A stretch of 64,000 nt of DNA from Ruminococcus flavefaciens (GCA_902777125.1 CACYSQ010000002.1:124001-188000); one strand, 5' to 3'. Positions 33,393-42,181 are shown, counted from the first letter of the stretch. Numbers and translations are program-made. The notes: generated from the sequence alone by a model not told the origin.

Positions 33393-35279
33393 ATGAAAAA
33401 TCTAAAGGAAATAATTAACGAATATAATCATGATGTAGAATTCCCATTTTTAGGAAACACTTTAACTATTTCTAAAGAACGCAATATATATAATCAGATC
33501 CGAATGAAGTATAATGAGATTGCTCACCGTTCAAGTGTTGATTTTGCTGAAAGGCTAAATAAATACGATAGTCCAGGATTACTATATAAGGGATTACCGG
33601 AAGACTTTTTATACGCTATGAAAGAAGGTCTGGAAGAAGTAGCAAAAGACGCAGTATCAGTAGATTGTTATACTCTTGATGTGGACGCTATAACAAAGCT
33701 TTGTGTTGAAAAGAAATATTTTGATATCTTTGATAAGGCAATGTTAGAATATAAAGAGAAATTACGCGAAATTCTTGAGAATTATAATAATGCAGAAGCC
33801 GAAATCAAAAACAACGCTCAAAACCAACCTTACTTTCAGACAGCTACAATAGGCGGTTCTCTTGTTGATGTTGCTGCTAATCAGATGAAAGCCGATATGG
33901 TAAACGCAGTAATTGGTGGAATCTATGAGTCAAGCGCTGCTTCAAAAGTATCGGATTTGGATGCTAAAACTGAAAAAGTTATTCGAGATTTTCTCAATAA
34001 TCCAACTTATAAAAACAAATTAATCAATGCCCAATGGGAGTGTTCGCTTAGACTGCAATTAGTCATATATAACGATCTTAACAAAGAATGCAAACTTGGT
34101 CTTGGCGATTGGCTCACAGATAAGGACATCACCCAAGCTGAGTCTATGTATAATAATATGGTAAATATGCAGCTTCCAGAAGAAAAAGAAAAAGAAATCG
34201 CATTATCTATTCTTAAGCTTAATCCTATGAAGAATGAATATTACGAGACTTTACTTGCAAAGTATATTGACAACGCCAAAGAGATACTTGACATTGCTAA
34301 ATTCTTCTATATAGACCTATCCGGATCAGTAAAAACAGTAATGAAAGAATTTGCTTCAAACAATCTAGGCAAATCGTTTGAAGGCGTAAAAGACTGCCGT
34401 GAACTTGTGAAATCAAAAATCATTCAGTTAGGATTTCCAAGCGACAGCGACGAAGAGGCTGAAAAAGTATTGCAAATGCGCAGCGCTATTCTTCTCAGAA
34501 GTTACATGATACAAAATATGGGCGAAACAAGAGAAGAAGCCTTAGCATGCTTTGATAAAGCTCGCGAGATTGCCGCAGATATAGGTTTTGGCGATGAGAA
34601 TTATGACAAAGCGTATCAGCCGTTTACAGAAAGAATGGAGGTGCTTGACGCCGCACTGGTAGAAGAATTAAACGGTTGGATCGACGACAATATCGGCACG
34701 ACCGAAGATGAAGCCCATAATCTTCGTAACGAGCTCGATAAACGTATAGACGCTGAATCACTTGACAAAGAAAAAGCTACCTGTCTGTACAAAAAGATCG
34801 ATGACAGACTAGTCAAGCTCGACGAAGAATATCGCACAATTGAAGGTTTCATTTTCCCGACAAGAGAATCTGCTGATGAGTCTAAGGCGATAATAAATGA
34901 TAATAAAGATACTCTCTACAAGTCGGCTTCCGAGTTTATATACAGGAGCGATTACATAGCGCATATAGATAAGATAAAAAGCATTCCTCTTATCGAGAAA
35001 CTTTTAATTTACTTTATAGGTGTTTATGAAAAGAGTCTCAAAGAATTCGATAAAAAATGCAAAAACGCAAAGCTTTACGATGATAAAATAAAAGGACAAA
35101 AGAAAGGCTTAAAAGGACTTGCCAGATCTATGTTCGTTTCAGACGAAAAGCAGCAGCAGGATTGGAATGAAGTAACTCACAACGGACAATATCCGCTTAA
35201 CGCAATAATGGGCATTACTGCCGAAGAAGCAGGTGGAACTACCGGGGGCGGATTCAAAGGACTATTCGGAAAAAATTAA
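33393..35279 (+). CDS. Large helical protein of unknown function
   Basis: A 628-aa soluble-looking protein, highly charged and helix-rich throughout, AT-rich in coding sequence. There is no signal peptide or membrane helix and no NTPase motif that I can see. It ends with a flexible Gly-rich tail EEAGGTTGGGFKGLFGKN, reminiscent of short C-terminal docking peptides. Start ATG 33393 follows AAGGAGGAT. It heads a plus-strand group with a small membrane protein and an extracytoplasmic SH3/L,D-transpeptidase pair, so it may be the cytoplasmic part of a surface or envelope-acting cargo module. Not recognised. Confidence 0.8.
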   Translation: MKNLKEIINEYNHDVEFPFLGNTLTISKERNIYNQIRMKYNEIAHRSSVDFAERLNKYDSPGLLYKGLPEDFLYAMKEGLEEVAKDAVSVDCYTLDVDAITKLCVEKKYFDIFDKAMLEYKEKLREILENYNNAEAEIKNNAQNQPYFQTATIGGSLVDVAANQMKADMVNAVIGGIYESSAASKVSDLDAKTEKVIRDFLNNPTYKNKLINAQWECSLRLQLVIYNDLNKECKLGLGDWLTDKDITQAESMYNNMVNMQLPEEKEKEIALSILKLNPMKNEYYETLLAKYIDNAKEILDIAKFFYIDLSGSVKTVMKEFASNNLGKSFEGVKDCRELVKSKIIQLGFPSDSDEEAEKVLQMRSAILLRSYMIQNMGETREEALACFDKAREIAADIGFGDENYDKAYQPFTERMEVLDAALVEELNGWIDDNIGTTEDEAHNLRNELDKRIDAESLDKEKATCLYKKIDDRLVKLDEEYRTIEGFIFPTRESADESKAIINDNKDTLYKSASEFIYRSDYIAHIDKIKSIPLIEKLLIYFIGVYEKSLKEFDKKCKNAKLYDDKIKGQKKGLKGLARSMFVSDEKQQQDWNEVTHNGQYPLNAIMGITAEEAGGTTGGGFKGLFGKN

Positions 35280-35293
35280 AAAGTAGAATAATT

Positions 35294-35584
35294 ATGGAAG
35301 ACTTTTTAGTTGCTGTTCTTACGGCAATAATGGCGCTTGGAGGCACTGCACTTCTAAATTCATTCGTACTTGGTTTATTTGTCAAGGATGAAGATATAAG
35401 GATAGGAACTATTATCATATTTAGTATAATTATACTTCTGGTCATGCTGTTTGGTATGGATGATCTCAATAAGCTCGGCGTTATAGTCGGAACGGTAATA
35501 ACCGTTATTCTGGCTTCTTTGATTAACGGCGGAGGCTCTGGAGGAGATAACGGCAATAGTAGCTCCGGAGGAAACAGCAATTAA
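35294..35584 (+). CDS. Small two-helix membrane protein
   Basis: A 96-aa protein with two membrane helices (residues about 4-28 and 36-75 region, e.g. IGTIIIFSIIILLVMLFGM) and a soluble tail rich in Gly, Ser and Asn (GGGSGGDNGNSSSGGNSN). Ribosome site weak; 14 bases separate it from the upstream gene, so it is probably coupled. Function unknown. Confidence 0.6.
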   Translation: MEDFLVAVLTAIMALGGTALLNSFVLGLFVKDEDIRIGTIIIFSIIILLVMLFGMDDLNKLGVIVGTVITVILASLINGGGSGGDNGNSSSGGNSN

Positions 35585-35637
35585 CTGTACTTTGACTATT
35601 ACTAACTAATATAATATTTTCAACAAGGAGGTATGGT

Positions 35638-37089
35638 ATGCTTAATGTATTTGTAACAATTTTCCTTTCACTCGGAATGTCGATAGGAATGTTCGTAATA
35701 TATCTTATTATCGGTGGTATAATACTTGCAATTACTAAAAAGGAAACCTTGTCACCGATTTTAGCTGGATTTTTTACAACGTGCTTAGCTGTGAAAATGG
35801 CAATTGATGATACCTGTGCTCCTACTGTATTGACAGCAATTATTACCGCTTTATTTGTCATTGTACTTGTAATTGGCGGAATAGCTGAGAAAAAAGAAGA
35901 AAATAAAAAGAGCAACTCGATAATTACTGAAGACGATCTGAATAAAGGTAACTCATCCGGAAACGTCTCAGCGAAAGAATCTTCTTTTTTCAAAAAAACC
36001 ATAGGAACATTTTATTCTGGAATTGTTGAAAAGGCTACTGTCTTGACTGGCAAGATCAAGAAATCCGATATTGGCACAAATAAGAAATCTCCTATACTGT
36101 ATGTTTTGGCTGTTCTGCTCATTGGTGCATTAATTATCGGAGGACTTGTAATATTTAAGCATAAGAACAATAAAAGCTCTGATAATTCCTGCAGCAATGC
36201 AGTTATATCTTCTACTTCTAATGCTGAAACAACGGCAGAACCAAGTTCCGAACCGCAGAGCAGTTCTTCCGAAGCTGCAACCACTGTATCTGAAAAAACT
36301 ACGGAAGCGGCAACTACAACTTCTTCCGAAACTACGACTGCTGAAACAACAACTGAGGTACCTACAGAAACAGCATCACCTGAAAACGGACTTAAAGCTT
36401 TCCCGTCATCTGATATCAACAATTATCCGCAATACATACAAGTCATAAAAAACGGTATGAACAGCGGCTATTATACTGAATCAAGTGCTTCATACGGTTT
36501 ATATGATCTCAATGCAGACGGTATACCAGAATTGATAATAAATACCGCTCCATATGGAATATACGCAATGGACGGAAACAACTGTGTTGAGCTTCAATCA
36601 TCGTTTACTGCAACTCGTTCGCCTTCGCTCGCCCTGACTGATAAAGGTTTTATCAAGCTGACATATGTAACGCCTCAGGGAGAAGTATCTGTTTCATATT
36701 GGAAATACTTCGGCGGTTCGCAGCTTGCTATGCAGGATGACGGCGGCGATGTAAGTCATTTCGGAAACGATATTACCTTAGAACTTACTCCTGTTTCAGG
36801 TATTGCTGGTATTACAGACAATAGTGGTAGTCAAGCATCATCTAAGATAACTCCTGTTGAAAAATATGGTACTATCTATTCTCCCGGCGGCTACAAGGTC
36901 AGTGGGTACGCTAAATCATACATAATCGATGGCGGTGCAGAATCATATGTCAGAAAGGATCTTACAGATGGCTGGCATATCAAAGCGGTCAATGAATATT
37001 ATGATGGCTACTACTGGTATGAACTTTACGATGCTGATGATGGTGATTATTACGGTTGGGTAAGTGCTGAAGTGATAAATTTCTATTGA
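35638..37089 (+). CDS. Membrane-anchored extracellular protein with SH3 domain, 5' part of an interrupted gene
   Basis: A 483-aa product: two N-terminal helices (MLNVFVTIFLSLGMSIGMFV and a following ALFVIVLVIGGIA), a third at about 155-175, then a Ser/Thr/Glu-rich linker outside the cell, a VCBS/EF-like calcium motif GLYDLNADGIPELII, and a C-terminal bacterial SH3 domain ending YYGWVSAEVINFY. The frame ends at TGA 37087-37089, and the same frame continues directly into an L,D-transpeptidase domain. Start ATG 35638 after AAGGAGGT. The natural product is probably a single SH3/L,D-transpeptidase protein. Confidence 0.75.
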   Translation: MLNVFVTIFLSLGMSIGMFVIYLIIGGIILAITKKETLSPILAGFFTTCLAVKMAIDDTCAPTVLTAIITALFVIVLVIGGIAEKKEENKKSNSIITEDDLNKGNSSGNVSAKESSFFKKTIGTFYSGIVEKATVLTGKIKKSDIGTNKKSPILYVLAVLLIGALIIGGLVIFKHKNNKSSDNSCSNAVISSTSNAETTAEPSSEPQSSSSEAATTVSEKTTEAATTTSSETTTAETTTEVPTETASPENGLKAFPSSDINNYPQYIQVIKNGMNSGYYTESSASYGLYDLNADGIPELIINTAPYGIYAMDGNNCVELQSSFTATRSPSLALTDKGFIKLTYVTPQGEVSVSYWKYFGGSQLAMQDDGGDVSHFGNDITLELTPVSGIAGITDNSGSQASSKITPVEKYGTIYSPGGYKVSGYAKSYIIDGGAESYVRKDLTDGWHIKAVNEYYDGYYWYELYDADDGDYYGWVSAEVINFY

Positions 37090-37122
37090 AGAAACCTTAA
37101 CAGTTACCTTGATAAACACAGT

Positions 37123-37680
37123 TTGTCTTTCAACGATGTCGGTAATTCTCAACAAATTATAACTGTTGATTCAAGCGGCAGTTCCTGTAAAGTCGGCTTT
37201 TATGAAAAGTCCAGAGAAAACTGGTGCTGCCTGCTTGAAACAAATGGGATAGTCGGTAAAAATGGTGTATCCAATCAAAGCTGCGAAGGAGATTATCGCA
37301 CTCCGTCAGGCATATATAGTCTCGGATTTGCTTTCGGTACGAAATCGTTAAACGATATTGATTATGAGTATCGCTTGATAAACAGCAATTGTTACTGGGT
37401 GGATGATCCACATTCTCCTATGTATAATCAGTGGGTAGAAAGCAGTAATATTACATGGAACAGCGCCGAACATCTTATAGACTATCCGCAGGCTTACAAG
37501 TATGCAGTAGTAATAAACTACAATATGTCTCCTGTTGTTTCAGGTAAGGGCTCAGCTATATTCCTACACTGTATGACAGGGAGCTATACTGCTGGTTGTG
37601 TTGCAATACCAGAAAGCACCATGAAGTTTATTATAAAGCAGCTTGATTCAACTAAAAATCCTATAATTATAATCGAATAA
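37123..37680 (+). CDS. L,D-transpeptidase (YkuD) domain, probably the 3' part of the preceding gene
   Basis: About 185 codons encode a YkuD-fold L,D-transpeptidase, which makes 3-3 cross-links in peptidoglycan. Motifs: QQIITVDSSGSSCKVGFYEK, GDYRTPSGIYSLGFAFG, and the catalytic IFLHCMTGSYTAGCVAIP with His and Cys present. It has no signal peptide, and the TTG at 37123 has no ribosome site. The frame is identical to that of the preceding gene with only one TGA (37087) between, and reads open from there. It is therefore likely a nonsense-split gene, unless the TGA is read through. Confidence 0.75.
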   Translation: MSFNDVGNSQQIITVDSSGSSCKVGFYEKSRENWCCLLETNGIVGKNGVSNQSCEGDYRTPSGIYSLGFAFGTKSLNDIDYEYRLINSNCYWVDDPHSPMYNQWVESSNITWNSAEHLIDYPQAYKYAVVINYNMSPVVSGKGSAIFLHCMTGSYTAGCVAIPESTMKFIIKQLDSTKNPIIIIE

Positions 37681-37688
37681 CAATATCC

Positions 37689-37717
37689 CGCCCTTCAATT
37701 AAGAAGGGCGTTTTTTT
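37689..37717 (+). terminator. Terminator after the L,D-transpeptidase
   Basis: CGCCCTT / AAGGGCG hairpin followed by T7. The next 170 bases hold a second hairpin (37800-37820) and a short protein-like frame from ATG 37733 that I cannot assign. Confidence 0.9.
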
Positions 37718-37799
37718 ATCTCCTTGCAGATGATCGGAGAAGCGCCTAAGATGCGGATGTTTGCAACTCAGACCGATCCCAGAACACTAGAAACAGCCG

Positions 37800-37820
37800 G
37801 TCTCCCCATGACGGGGAGAC
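37800..37820. other. Strong GC hairpin
   Basis: GTCTCCCC-ATGA-cGGGGAGAC, an 8-base perfect stem, between the transpeptidase gene and the relaxase gene. No long T-run follows on either strand; role unclear. Confidence 0.5.
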
Positions 37821-37886
37821 ACTTTAAGTGTAAATACAGCTGTTTGTTATTATAAGTCATATTGGTAGAATAGTGCCTATATAAGC

Positions 37887-38396
37887 TTATTTCTCGTCAG
37901 GTTTCTTGATGATCGGTTTGCAGTAGTTTCCCGTGATCTCATGTATATACATCGCCAGGTCACCAAGCTCCTTCCAGCCACTGTGATAGAGCTTTCCATT
38001 CTTATAGTTCACAGTGTTCACAATAATATGACCGTGATACTTTGAACCGTCCTGATCTTCTTTATGCACAGCGTATATGACCTGATAGTCCTCTGCAAAA
38101 CTTAATGCAATCCTGTACAGATAACCGCAGGCGGTATCAGCGTCCTGAACACTGTTGTCAAATGAAACAACAAAATGCATCACAGGATTATCGCCGGTCT
38201 TACCAAAATACTTCTTGACCGCCAACATCTGATCGTATGTATGCTTTGGATGATAACAAGAAACCCCGAAGCTCCTTATCAGAACAAGTTCTTCTCCGGG
38301 TTCGGGTTTCTCTTTGTATAAATAATCTACACAATTGCGGAAATAGCCCTTTCCGTCGCCGTTATCCGTTATTCGTTTCTGTGTTAAAATGTCCAT
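37887..38396 (-). CDS. Compact relaxase (MobP/VirD2-like)
   Basis: A 169-aa protein matching only the catalytic N-terminal region of MOB relaxases, which nick oriT and pilot the strand in conjugation. Motifs are the Tyr-containing N-terminal GYFRNCVDYLYKEK, HFVVSFDNSV, and motif III KYHGHIIVNTVNYKNGKLYH with the metal-binding histidines. Usual relaxases exceed 300 aa, so this is a minimal or truncated form, lacking any helicase or primase tail. It overlaps the MobC-like gene by 13 bases. Start ATG 38396. Confidence 0.85.
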   Translation of the reverse strand: MDILTQKRITDNGDGKGYFRNCVDYLYKEKPEPGEELVLIRSFGVSCYHPKHTYDQMLAVKKYFGKTGDNPVMHFVVSFDNSVQDADTACGYLYRIALSFAEDYQVIYAVHKEDQDGSKYHGHIIVNTVNYKNGKLYHSGWKELGDLAMYIHEITGNYCKPIIKKPDEK

Positions 38397-38656
38397 AATT
38401 TGTTAGCCCTGGTCTCAAGGTATTTTGCCTCATCCGGTGAATGTTGCGCCAATAAATGGACGGCTTCATTGGCAAAGTTTTGAAACTCCACCATTTTTGC
38501 AGGAGTATTGTCTCTCTCAGGGTGGTCCAGCCTCTCATTCATAACAGAATTAGCTTTGATACCACGCTCTTCAGCTTCTCTGTCTATGTCGTCAGCTGTA
38601 CTCTGTGTCATCAGAACCGTTCTACGAACAGTTTTAAGATCCTCTTTGTTTCTCAT
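38384..38656 (-). CDS. MobC-like relaxosome accessory protein
   Basis: A 90-aa protein from MRNKEDLKTVRRTVLMTQST, with a ribbon-helix-helix-like N-terminal half and a helical tail, in the position of the MobC-type accessory that binds near oriT. Start ATG 38656 after AAAGGACT; the frame runs further upstream without a ribosome site. It overlaps the relaxase gene. Confidence 0.75.
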   Translation of the reverse strand: MRNKEDLKTVRRTVLMTQSTADDIDREAEERGIKANSVMNERLDHPERDNTPAKMVEFQNFANEAVHLLAQHSPDEAKYLETRANKLWTF

Positions 38657-38764
38657 TGTAATTAGTCCTTTCGTTATTGGTTTATCCGGTGCGTAAGTAT
38701 CTACATATAGCAGTATCATGTATATAAGATTCATCATATCCATATGTATCTTCTCAGTATTACC

Positions 38765-38820
38765 CATTAATTATATAGAGATCCATTAGTTGTATCTCCA
38801 TATTAAATTAATATAATTAA
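38765..38820. other. Candidate oriT: nested inverted repeats
   Basis: ATTAATTATA (38765-38774) and TATAATTAAT (38811-38820) are perfect inverted repeats enclosing a second pair GAGAT (38777-38781) / ATCTC (38793-38797). Very AT-rich, directly upstream of the mobC-relaxase pair. The nick site is not identified. The remainder, to 38972, is AT-rich with the DUF960 ribosome site. Confidence 0.45.
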
Positions 38821-38972
38821 TTGGATATATACAGGTCGCTTCGCTCCAGATTAACATATAGTAATACTTTTTTCAAAATAATAATATATATCTGCATTTT
38901 TTCTTTTCTTGAAATATATATCATTATATTGATACCATTACCGGTAATCTTACAAAGGAAGGAGAAACGCCA

Positions 38973-39257
38973 ATGTTCGACAACAACCGATACCTCACCT
39001 GTGGCGTTGACAACGCCATACCGATTGAATTACAGCTGTTTCTGTGGAACTGCGTCGATGGACTGCCTGAGCCGAGGGACTACCTTCAGGTGTTTGAGCT
39101 TAGTGCGTCGGGACCTATGCAGTCTATTGTACACAGCTCGGAGGAACCCGAATATCGAAAGGTGTATATGATACCGTCAGATGCACCTATCACAGAAAAG
39201 CTGTACATCATTGATGACGGTGACCACAGCACTATGCTCTTAGCAAACGAATATTAA
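38973..39257 (+). CDS. DUF960 family protein
   Basis: A 94-aa protein beginning MFDNNRYLTCGVDNAIPIEL and containing FLWNCVDGL, DYLQVFELS, IVHSSEEPEYRKVY and STMLLANEY, the consensus blocks of DUF960, a family frequent on plasmids and conjugative elements of Firmicutes. Start ATG 38973 after AAGGAAGGAG. Function unknown. It has its own terminator. Confidence 0.85.
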   Translation: MFDNNRYLTCGVDNAIPIELQLFLWNCVDGLPEPRDYLQVFELSASGPMQSIVHSSEEPEYRKVYMIPSDAPITEKLYIIDDGDHSTMLLANEY

Positions 39258-39265
39258 ACACGATA

Positions 39266-39294
39266 GCCAGCCCCTTCGGGGGCTGGTTCTTTCT
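39266..39294 (+). terminator. Terminator after DUF960 gene
   Basis: GCCAGCCCC-TTCG-GGGGCTGGT hairpin with a UUCG loop and a T-rich tail, just before the amidoligase ribosome site. Confidence 0.8.
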
Positions 39295-39310
39295 ATTTAT
39301 GGAGGTAAAA

Positions 39311-40423
39311 ATGGAAAAGGAAAAGAACGAAAACGCGCTGTATTGCTCACATTGCGGTGCGCTCATAAGAGAAGACGACGACTATGAGGAAGTCAACGGA
39401 GAGATAGTCTGCACTGACTGCTTTGAACATCACACGACTACCTGTGACAGATGCGGTGAAACTATCTGGACTGACGATAGCTACGGAGACGAGTACACTA
39501 CTCTCTGCCGTCACTGTTACGAAAATCACTATACACGCTGCTCTTGTTGCGACGCCCTTCTTCATGAGGATGACGCCTACCACCTGGACGGCTATGACTA
39601 CTGTTCGGAATGTTATCACGATGAAGTGGATAAAAATCGTTCAATACACGATTACGGATACAAGCCTGAGCCTATATTCTATGGAGATTCTAAGCGATAT
39701 TTCGGCGTTGAGTTGGAGATTGACGGCGCAGGAAAAGACAGCGATAATGCTGATGAAATACTCTCTATCGCCAATAAGGATAATGAGCATATCTACATCA
39801 AGGGAGACGGTTCTCTTGATGATGGTATGGAGATAGTAACTCACCCTATGAGCCTTGACTGGCATAAGGACTTCTGTTGGGAAGACATAATGAAGAAGGC
39901 TGTGTCTATGGGATATCGTTCACATCAGACATCTACCTGTGGACTTCACATCCATGTCAACAGAAATTCTCTTGGCGATACTCACGACGAACAGGAGCTT
40001 GTAATAAGCCATATCCTGTTCTTTGTAGAGACGCACTGGGCTGAACTATTAAGGTTCAGCAGACGTTCCGAGTATAGCATGAACAGATGGGCTGCTCGTT
40101 ACGGTTATGAGAAAACAGGACGAGAGATACTGGATAAAGCTAAGAAGGGCAACAACGGCAGGTACGCTGCCGTAAACCTTATGAACTACTCAACTATTGA
40201 GTTCAGGCTGTTCAGAGGCACCTTGAAGCACAATACTCTTATCGCTGCTCTTGAACTTGTAAACGAGATATGCGGCCTGGCTATGCATCTGACCGAAGAC
40301 GAAATTGCTAAAATGTCATGGAGCGAATTTGTGGAAACAATCGAAGCTCCGGAACTCATACAGTATCTCAAAGAGCGTAGGCTCTATATCAATGAAGAAA
40401 CAAATACCGAGGAGGACTTATAA
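39311..40423 (+). CDS. Amidoligase (glutamine-synthetase fold) with N-terminal zinc ribbons
   Basis: A 370-aa protein. The first 120 residues contain repeated CxxC pairs (CSHCG, CTDCF, CDRCG, CRHCY, CSCCD, CSECY), a LIM-like array of about three zinc sites. The rest is an amidoligase (PF12224-type COOH-NH2 ligase): RYFGVELEIDG, GDGSLDDGMEIVTHP, STCGLHIHVNRN, and NYSTIEFRLFRGTL carry the metal/ATP Glu, Asp, His and Arg positions. The start is ATG 39311 after TGGAGG. Together with the class II amidotransferase downstream it could amidate or conjugate a peptide; the substrate is unknown. Confidence 0.88.
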   Translation: MEKEKNENALYCSHCGALIREDDDYEEVNGEIVCTDCFEHHTTTCDRCGETIWTDDSYGDEYTTLCRHCYENHYTRCSCCDALLHEDDAYHLDGYDYCSECYHDEVDKNRSIHDYGYKPEPIFYGDSKRYFGVELEIDGAGKDSDNADEILSIANKDNEHIYIKGDGSLDDGMEIVTHPMSLDWHKDFCWEDIMKKAVSMGYRSHQTSTCGLHIHVNRNSLGDTHDEQELVISHILFFVETHWAELLRFSRRSEYSMNRWAARYGYEKTGREILDKAKKGNNGRYAAVNLMNYSTIEFRLFRGTLKHNTLIAALELVNEICGLAMHLTEDEIAKMSWSEFVETIEAPELIQYLKERRLYINEETNTEEDL

Positions 40424-40424
40424 A

Positions 40425-40616
40425 ATGAAAAAGCTTGAAATACTTACAAAAATACCGAAGGTAAAACTGCCGAGCATCATGTCGAGCGATGCTCAGGTTA
40501 TCCTCAGACTCGTTACTATCCTTGCTGCTACCCACCTTGCAAATAAGGTAGATAAGGTCATCAAGGACTTCGAGGCTCTTGATAATCCCGATGATATCAT
40601 CCATATTTTCAGATAA
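40425..40616 (+). CDS. 63-aa protein between amidoligase and amidotransferase
   Basis: A small protein, MKKLEILTKIPKVKLPSIMS and onward, ending DNPDDIIHIFR, with a strong AGGAGG ribosome site immediately after the amidoligase. No family recognised. Its size and position between two enzymes of a likely peptide-modifying cassette make it a candidate substrate or carrier, but this is inference. Confidence 0.7.
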   Translation: MKKLEILTKIPKVKLPSIMSSDAQVILRLVTILAATHLANKVDKVIKDFEALDNPDDIIHIFR

Positions 40617-40628
40617 GGAGGGCTGCCT

Positions 40629-41606
40629 ATGTGTTCATTATTCGGCTGGCTTGACTACCAAGGCGTTATACCTCATCGTATGTTGAAGAAGCTTACTCAG
40701 TCTCTGGCTAACGCTGCTGAGGAGAGAGGAACTGACGCAGCAGGTATAAGCTACATTCATAACGGCGAGGTCGTTATCTACAAGAGACCGAAGCCAGCTC
40801 ACAAGCTTCACTTTGATCCGCCGGAAGGAACAAGTGCGGTCATGGGACATACCCGTATGACTACTCAGGGCGACGGTAAGAACAACTACAACAATCATCC
40901 TTTCCCCGGTCTTGCCGGGGATACTTCATTTGCCTTTGCTCACAACGGAGTTCTGTGGAATGATAAGGAACTGAGGAAGGACAAGCTTATCCCTGATACT
41001 CACATCGAGACAGACTCCTACGCAGCTTGTCAGCTTATAGAGGCACAGCAGAAGCTTGACTTTGACAGTCTCAAGTATATGGCTGAGACTGTTGAGGGCA
41101 ACTTCACTTTCACTGTACTCGATCAAGAGAACAGCTTATACATCATAAAGGGCAGCAATCCAATGTGTCTACTGCACTTTCCTGTACTGGGACTGTATGT
41201 ATACGCCAGCACAGAGAGCATCATGAAGAAGGCTCTGCAAAAGGTCGGACTTCACAAGTTCGCTATGGAGCGTGTTGAGACTGACGAGGGTAACATTCTC
41301 TGTATCGACAGGAACGGCGAGATCGCACGGTCTGAGTTTCAGCCTAAGGTATATCGTTCCAAATATGGAAGCTGGTACGATTATGACGACTCTTCTTATT
41401 ATACTATCCACGAAGAAATGCTCCTTACATACTGCAACTGCTATGGAGTCGATAGTTCCGACGTTGAACTGCTGCTTGAATACGGATACAGTTGCGATGA
41501 GATCGAGGAGATGCTCTCGGATCATGATCTGCTGTATCAGGCACTCAGAGATATTAAGTGCGTATACGGTGAAGAAGTCTATGAGAGCTACTGTGGGGTG
41601 TTCTAA
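40629..41606 (+). CDS. Class II glutamine amidotransferase (Ntn hydrolase)
   Basis: A 325-aa glutamine amidotransferase with N-terminal nucleophile Cys2 (MCSLFGW), the NRGxD-like AEERGTDAAGISY, GHTRMTTQGDGKNNYNNHPF and FAHNGVLWN (oxyanion-hole Asn-Gly), and THIETDSYAA. It supplies ammonia from glutamine. The C-terminal 100 residues are unique and contain no synthase. Start ATG 40629 after AAGGAGGG. It is cotranscribed with the amidoligase and overlaps the recombinase gene by one base (TAATG). A nitrogen-transfer partnership with the amidoligase is likely. Confidence 0.9.
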   Translation: MCSLFGWLDYQGVIPHRMLKKLTQSLANAAEERGTDAAGISYIHNGEVVIYKRPKPAHKLHFDPPEGTSAVMGHTRMTTQGDGKNNYNNHPFPGLAGDTSFAFAHNGVLWNDKELRKDKLIPDTHIETDSYAACQLIEAQQKLDFDSLKYMAETVEGNFTFTVLDQENSLYIIKGSNPMCLLHFPVLGLYVYASTESIMKKALQKVGLHKFAMERVETDEGNILCIDRNGEIARSEFQPKVYRSKYGSWYDYDDSSYYTIHEEMLLTYCNCYGVDSSDVELLLEYGYSCDEIEEMLSDHDLLYQALRDIKCVYGEEVYESYCGVF

Positions 41607-42175
41607 TGGGAAAGATCGGATATATCCGTGTATCGACAGAACATCAGGAGACAGCTCGTCAGGAAGCTCTGATGCAGCAGTATCAGGTAGAGCGCGTATT
41701 TGCAGAGAAGATGTCCGGTAAGAATGCTGACCGCCCTGAACTGAAAGCTATGCTTGAGTATGTCCGGGATGGTGATACCCTGTACATAGAGAGCATAAGC
41801 AGGCTCGGAAGATCAACAAGAGACCTGCTGAACATCATCGATATTCTTCAACGCAAGGGAGTGACACTTGTAAGCTCCAAAGAGAACATCGATACCAACA
41901 CTCCGCAGGGACGCTTCGTCTTGTCAATATTCGCTGCGCTCTCCGAGCTTGAACGTGAGCAGACCTTACAGCGTCAGCGTGAGGGTATAGCCATAGCTAA
42001 GTCTCAGGGCAAGTACAAAGGAAGACAGCCTATCGCTATCGACTGGGACAAGTTTAGTCAACTGTATGAACTATGGAAAGCTGAGGAGATCACAGCTGTC
42101 GAGTTCCGGCAGCGTATGGGGATACGTTCCAATACATTTTACCGTCGTCTCAGGGAATATGAGAGTAAAATATAG
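41606..42175 (+). CDS. Serine recombinase (resolvase/invertase family)
   Basis: A 189-aa small serine recombinase: nucleophile Ser in GYIRVSTEHQETARQEAL, RPELKAMLEYVRDGDTL, IESISRLGRSTRDLL, NTPQGRFVLSIFAALSELER, then a helical E region and a short C-terminal HTH. Start ATG 41606 overlaps the amidotransferase stop. Probable function is resolution of element dimers or DNA inversion. It is followed by a terminator. Confidence 0.92.
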   Translation: MGKIGYIRVSTEHQETARQEALMQQYQVERVFAEKMSGKNADRPELKAMLEYVRDGDTLYIESISRLGRSTRDLLNIIDILQRKGVTLVSSKENIDTNTPQGRFVLSIFAALSELEREQTLQRQREGIAIAKSQGKYKGRQPIAIDWDKFSQLYELWKAEEITAVEFRQRMGIRSNTFYRRLREYESKI

Positions 42176-42181
42176 CGAGGG

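Noticed and set aside
37733-37810. Short frame MIGEAPKMRMFATQTDPRTL between transpeptidase and relaxase
   Set aside because: Protein-like and with ATG, but runs into a strong hairpin and ends quickly; might be a remnant, no family recognised.
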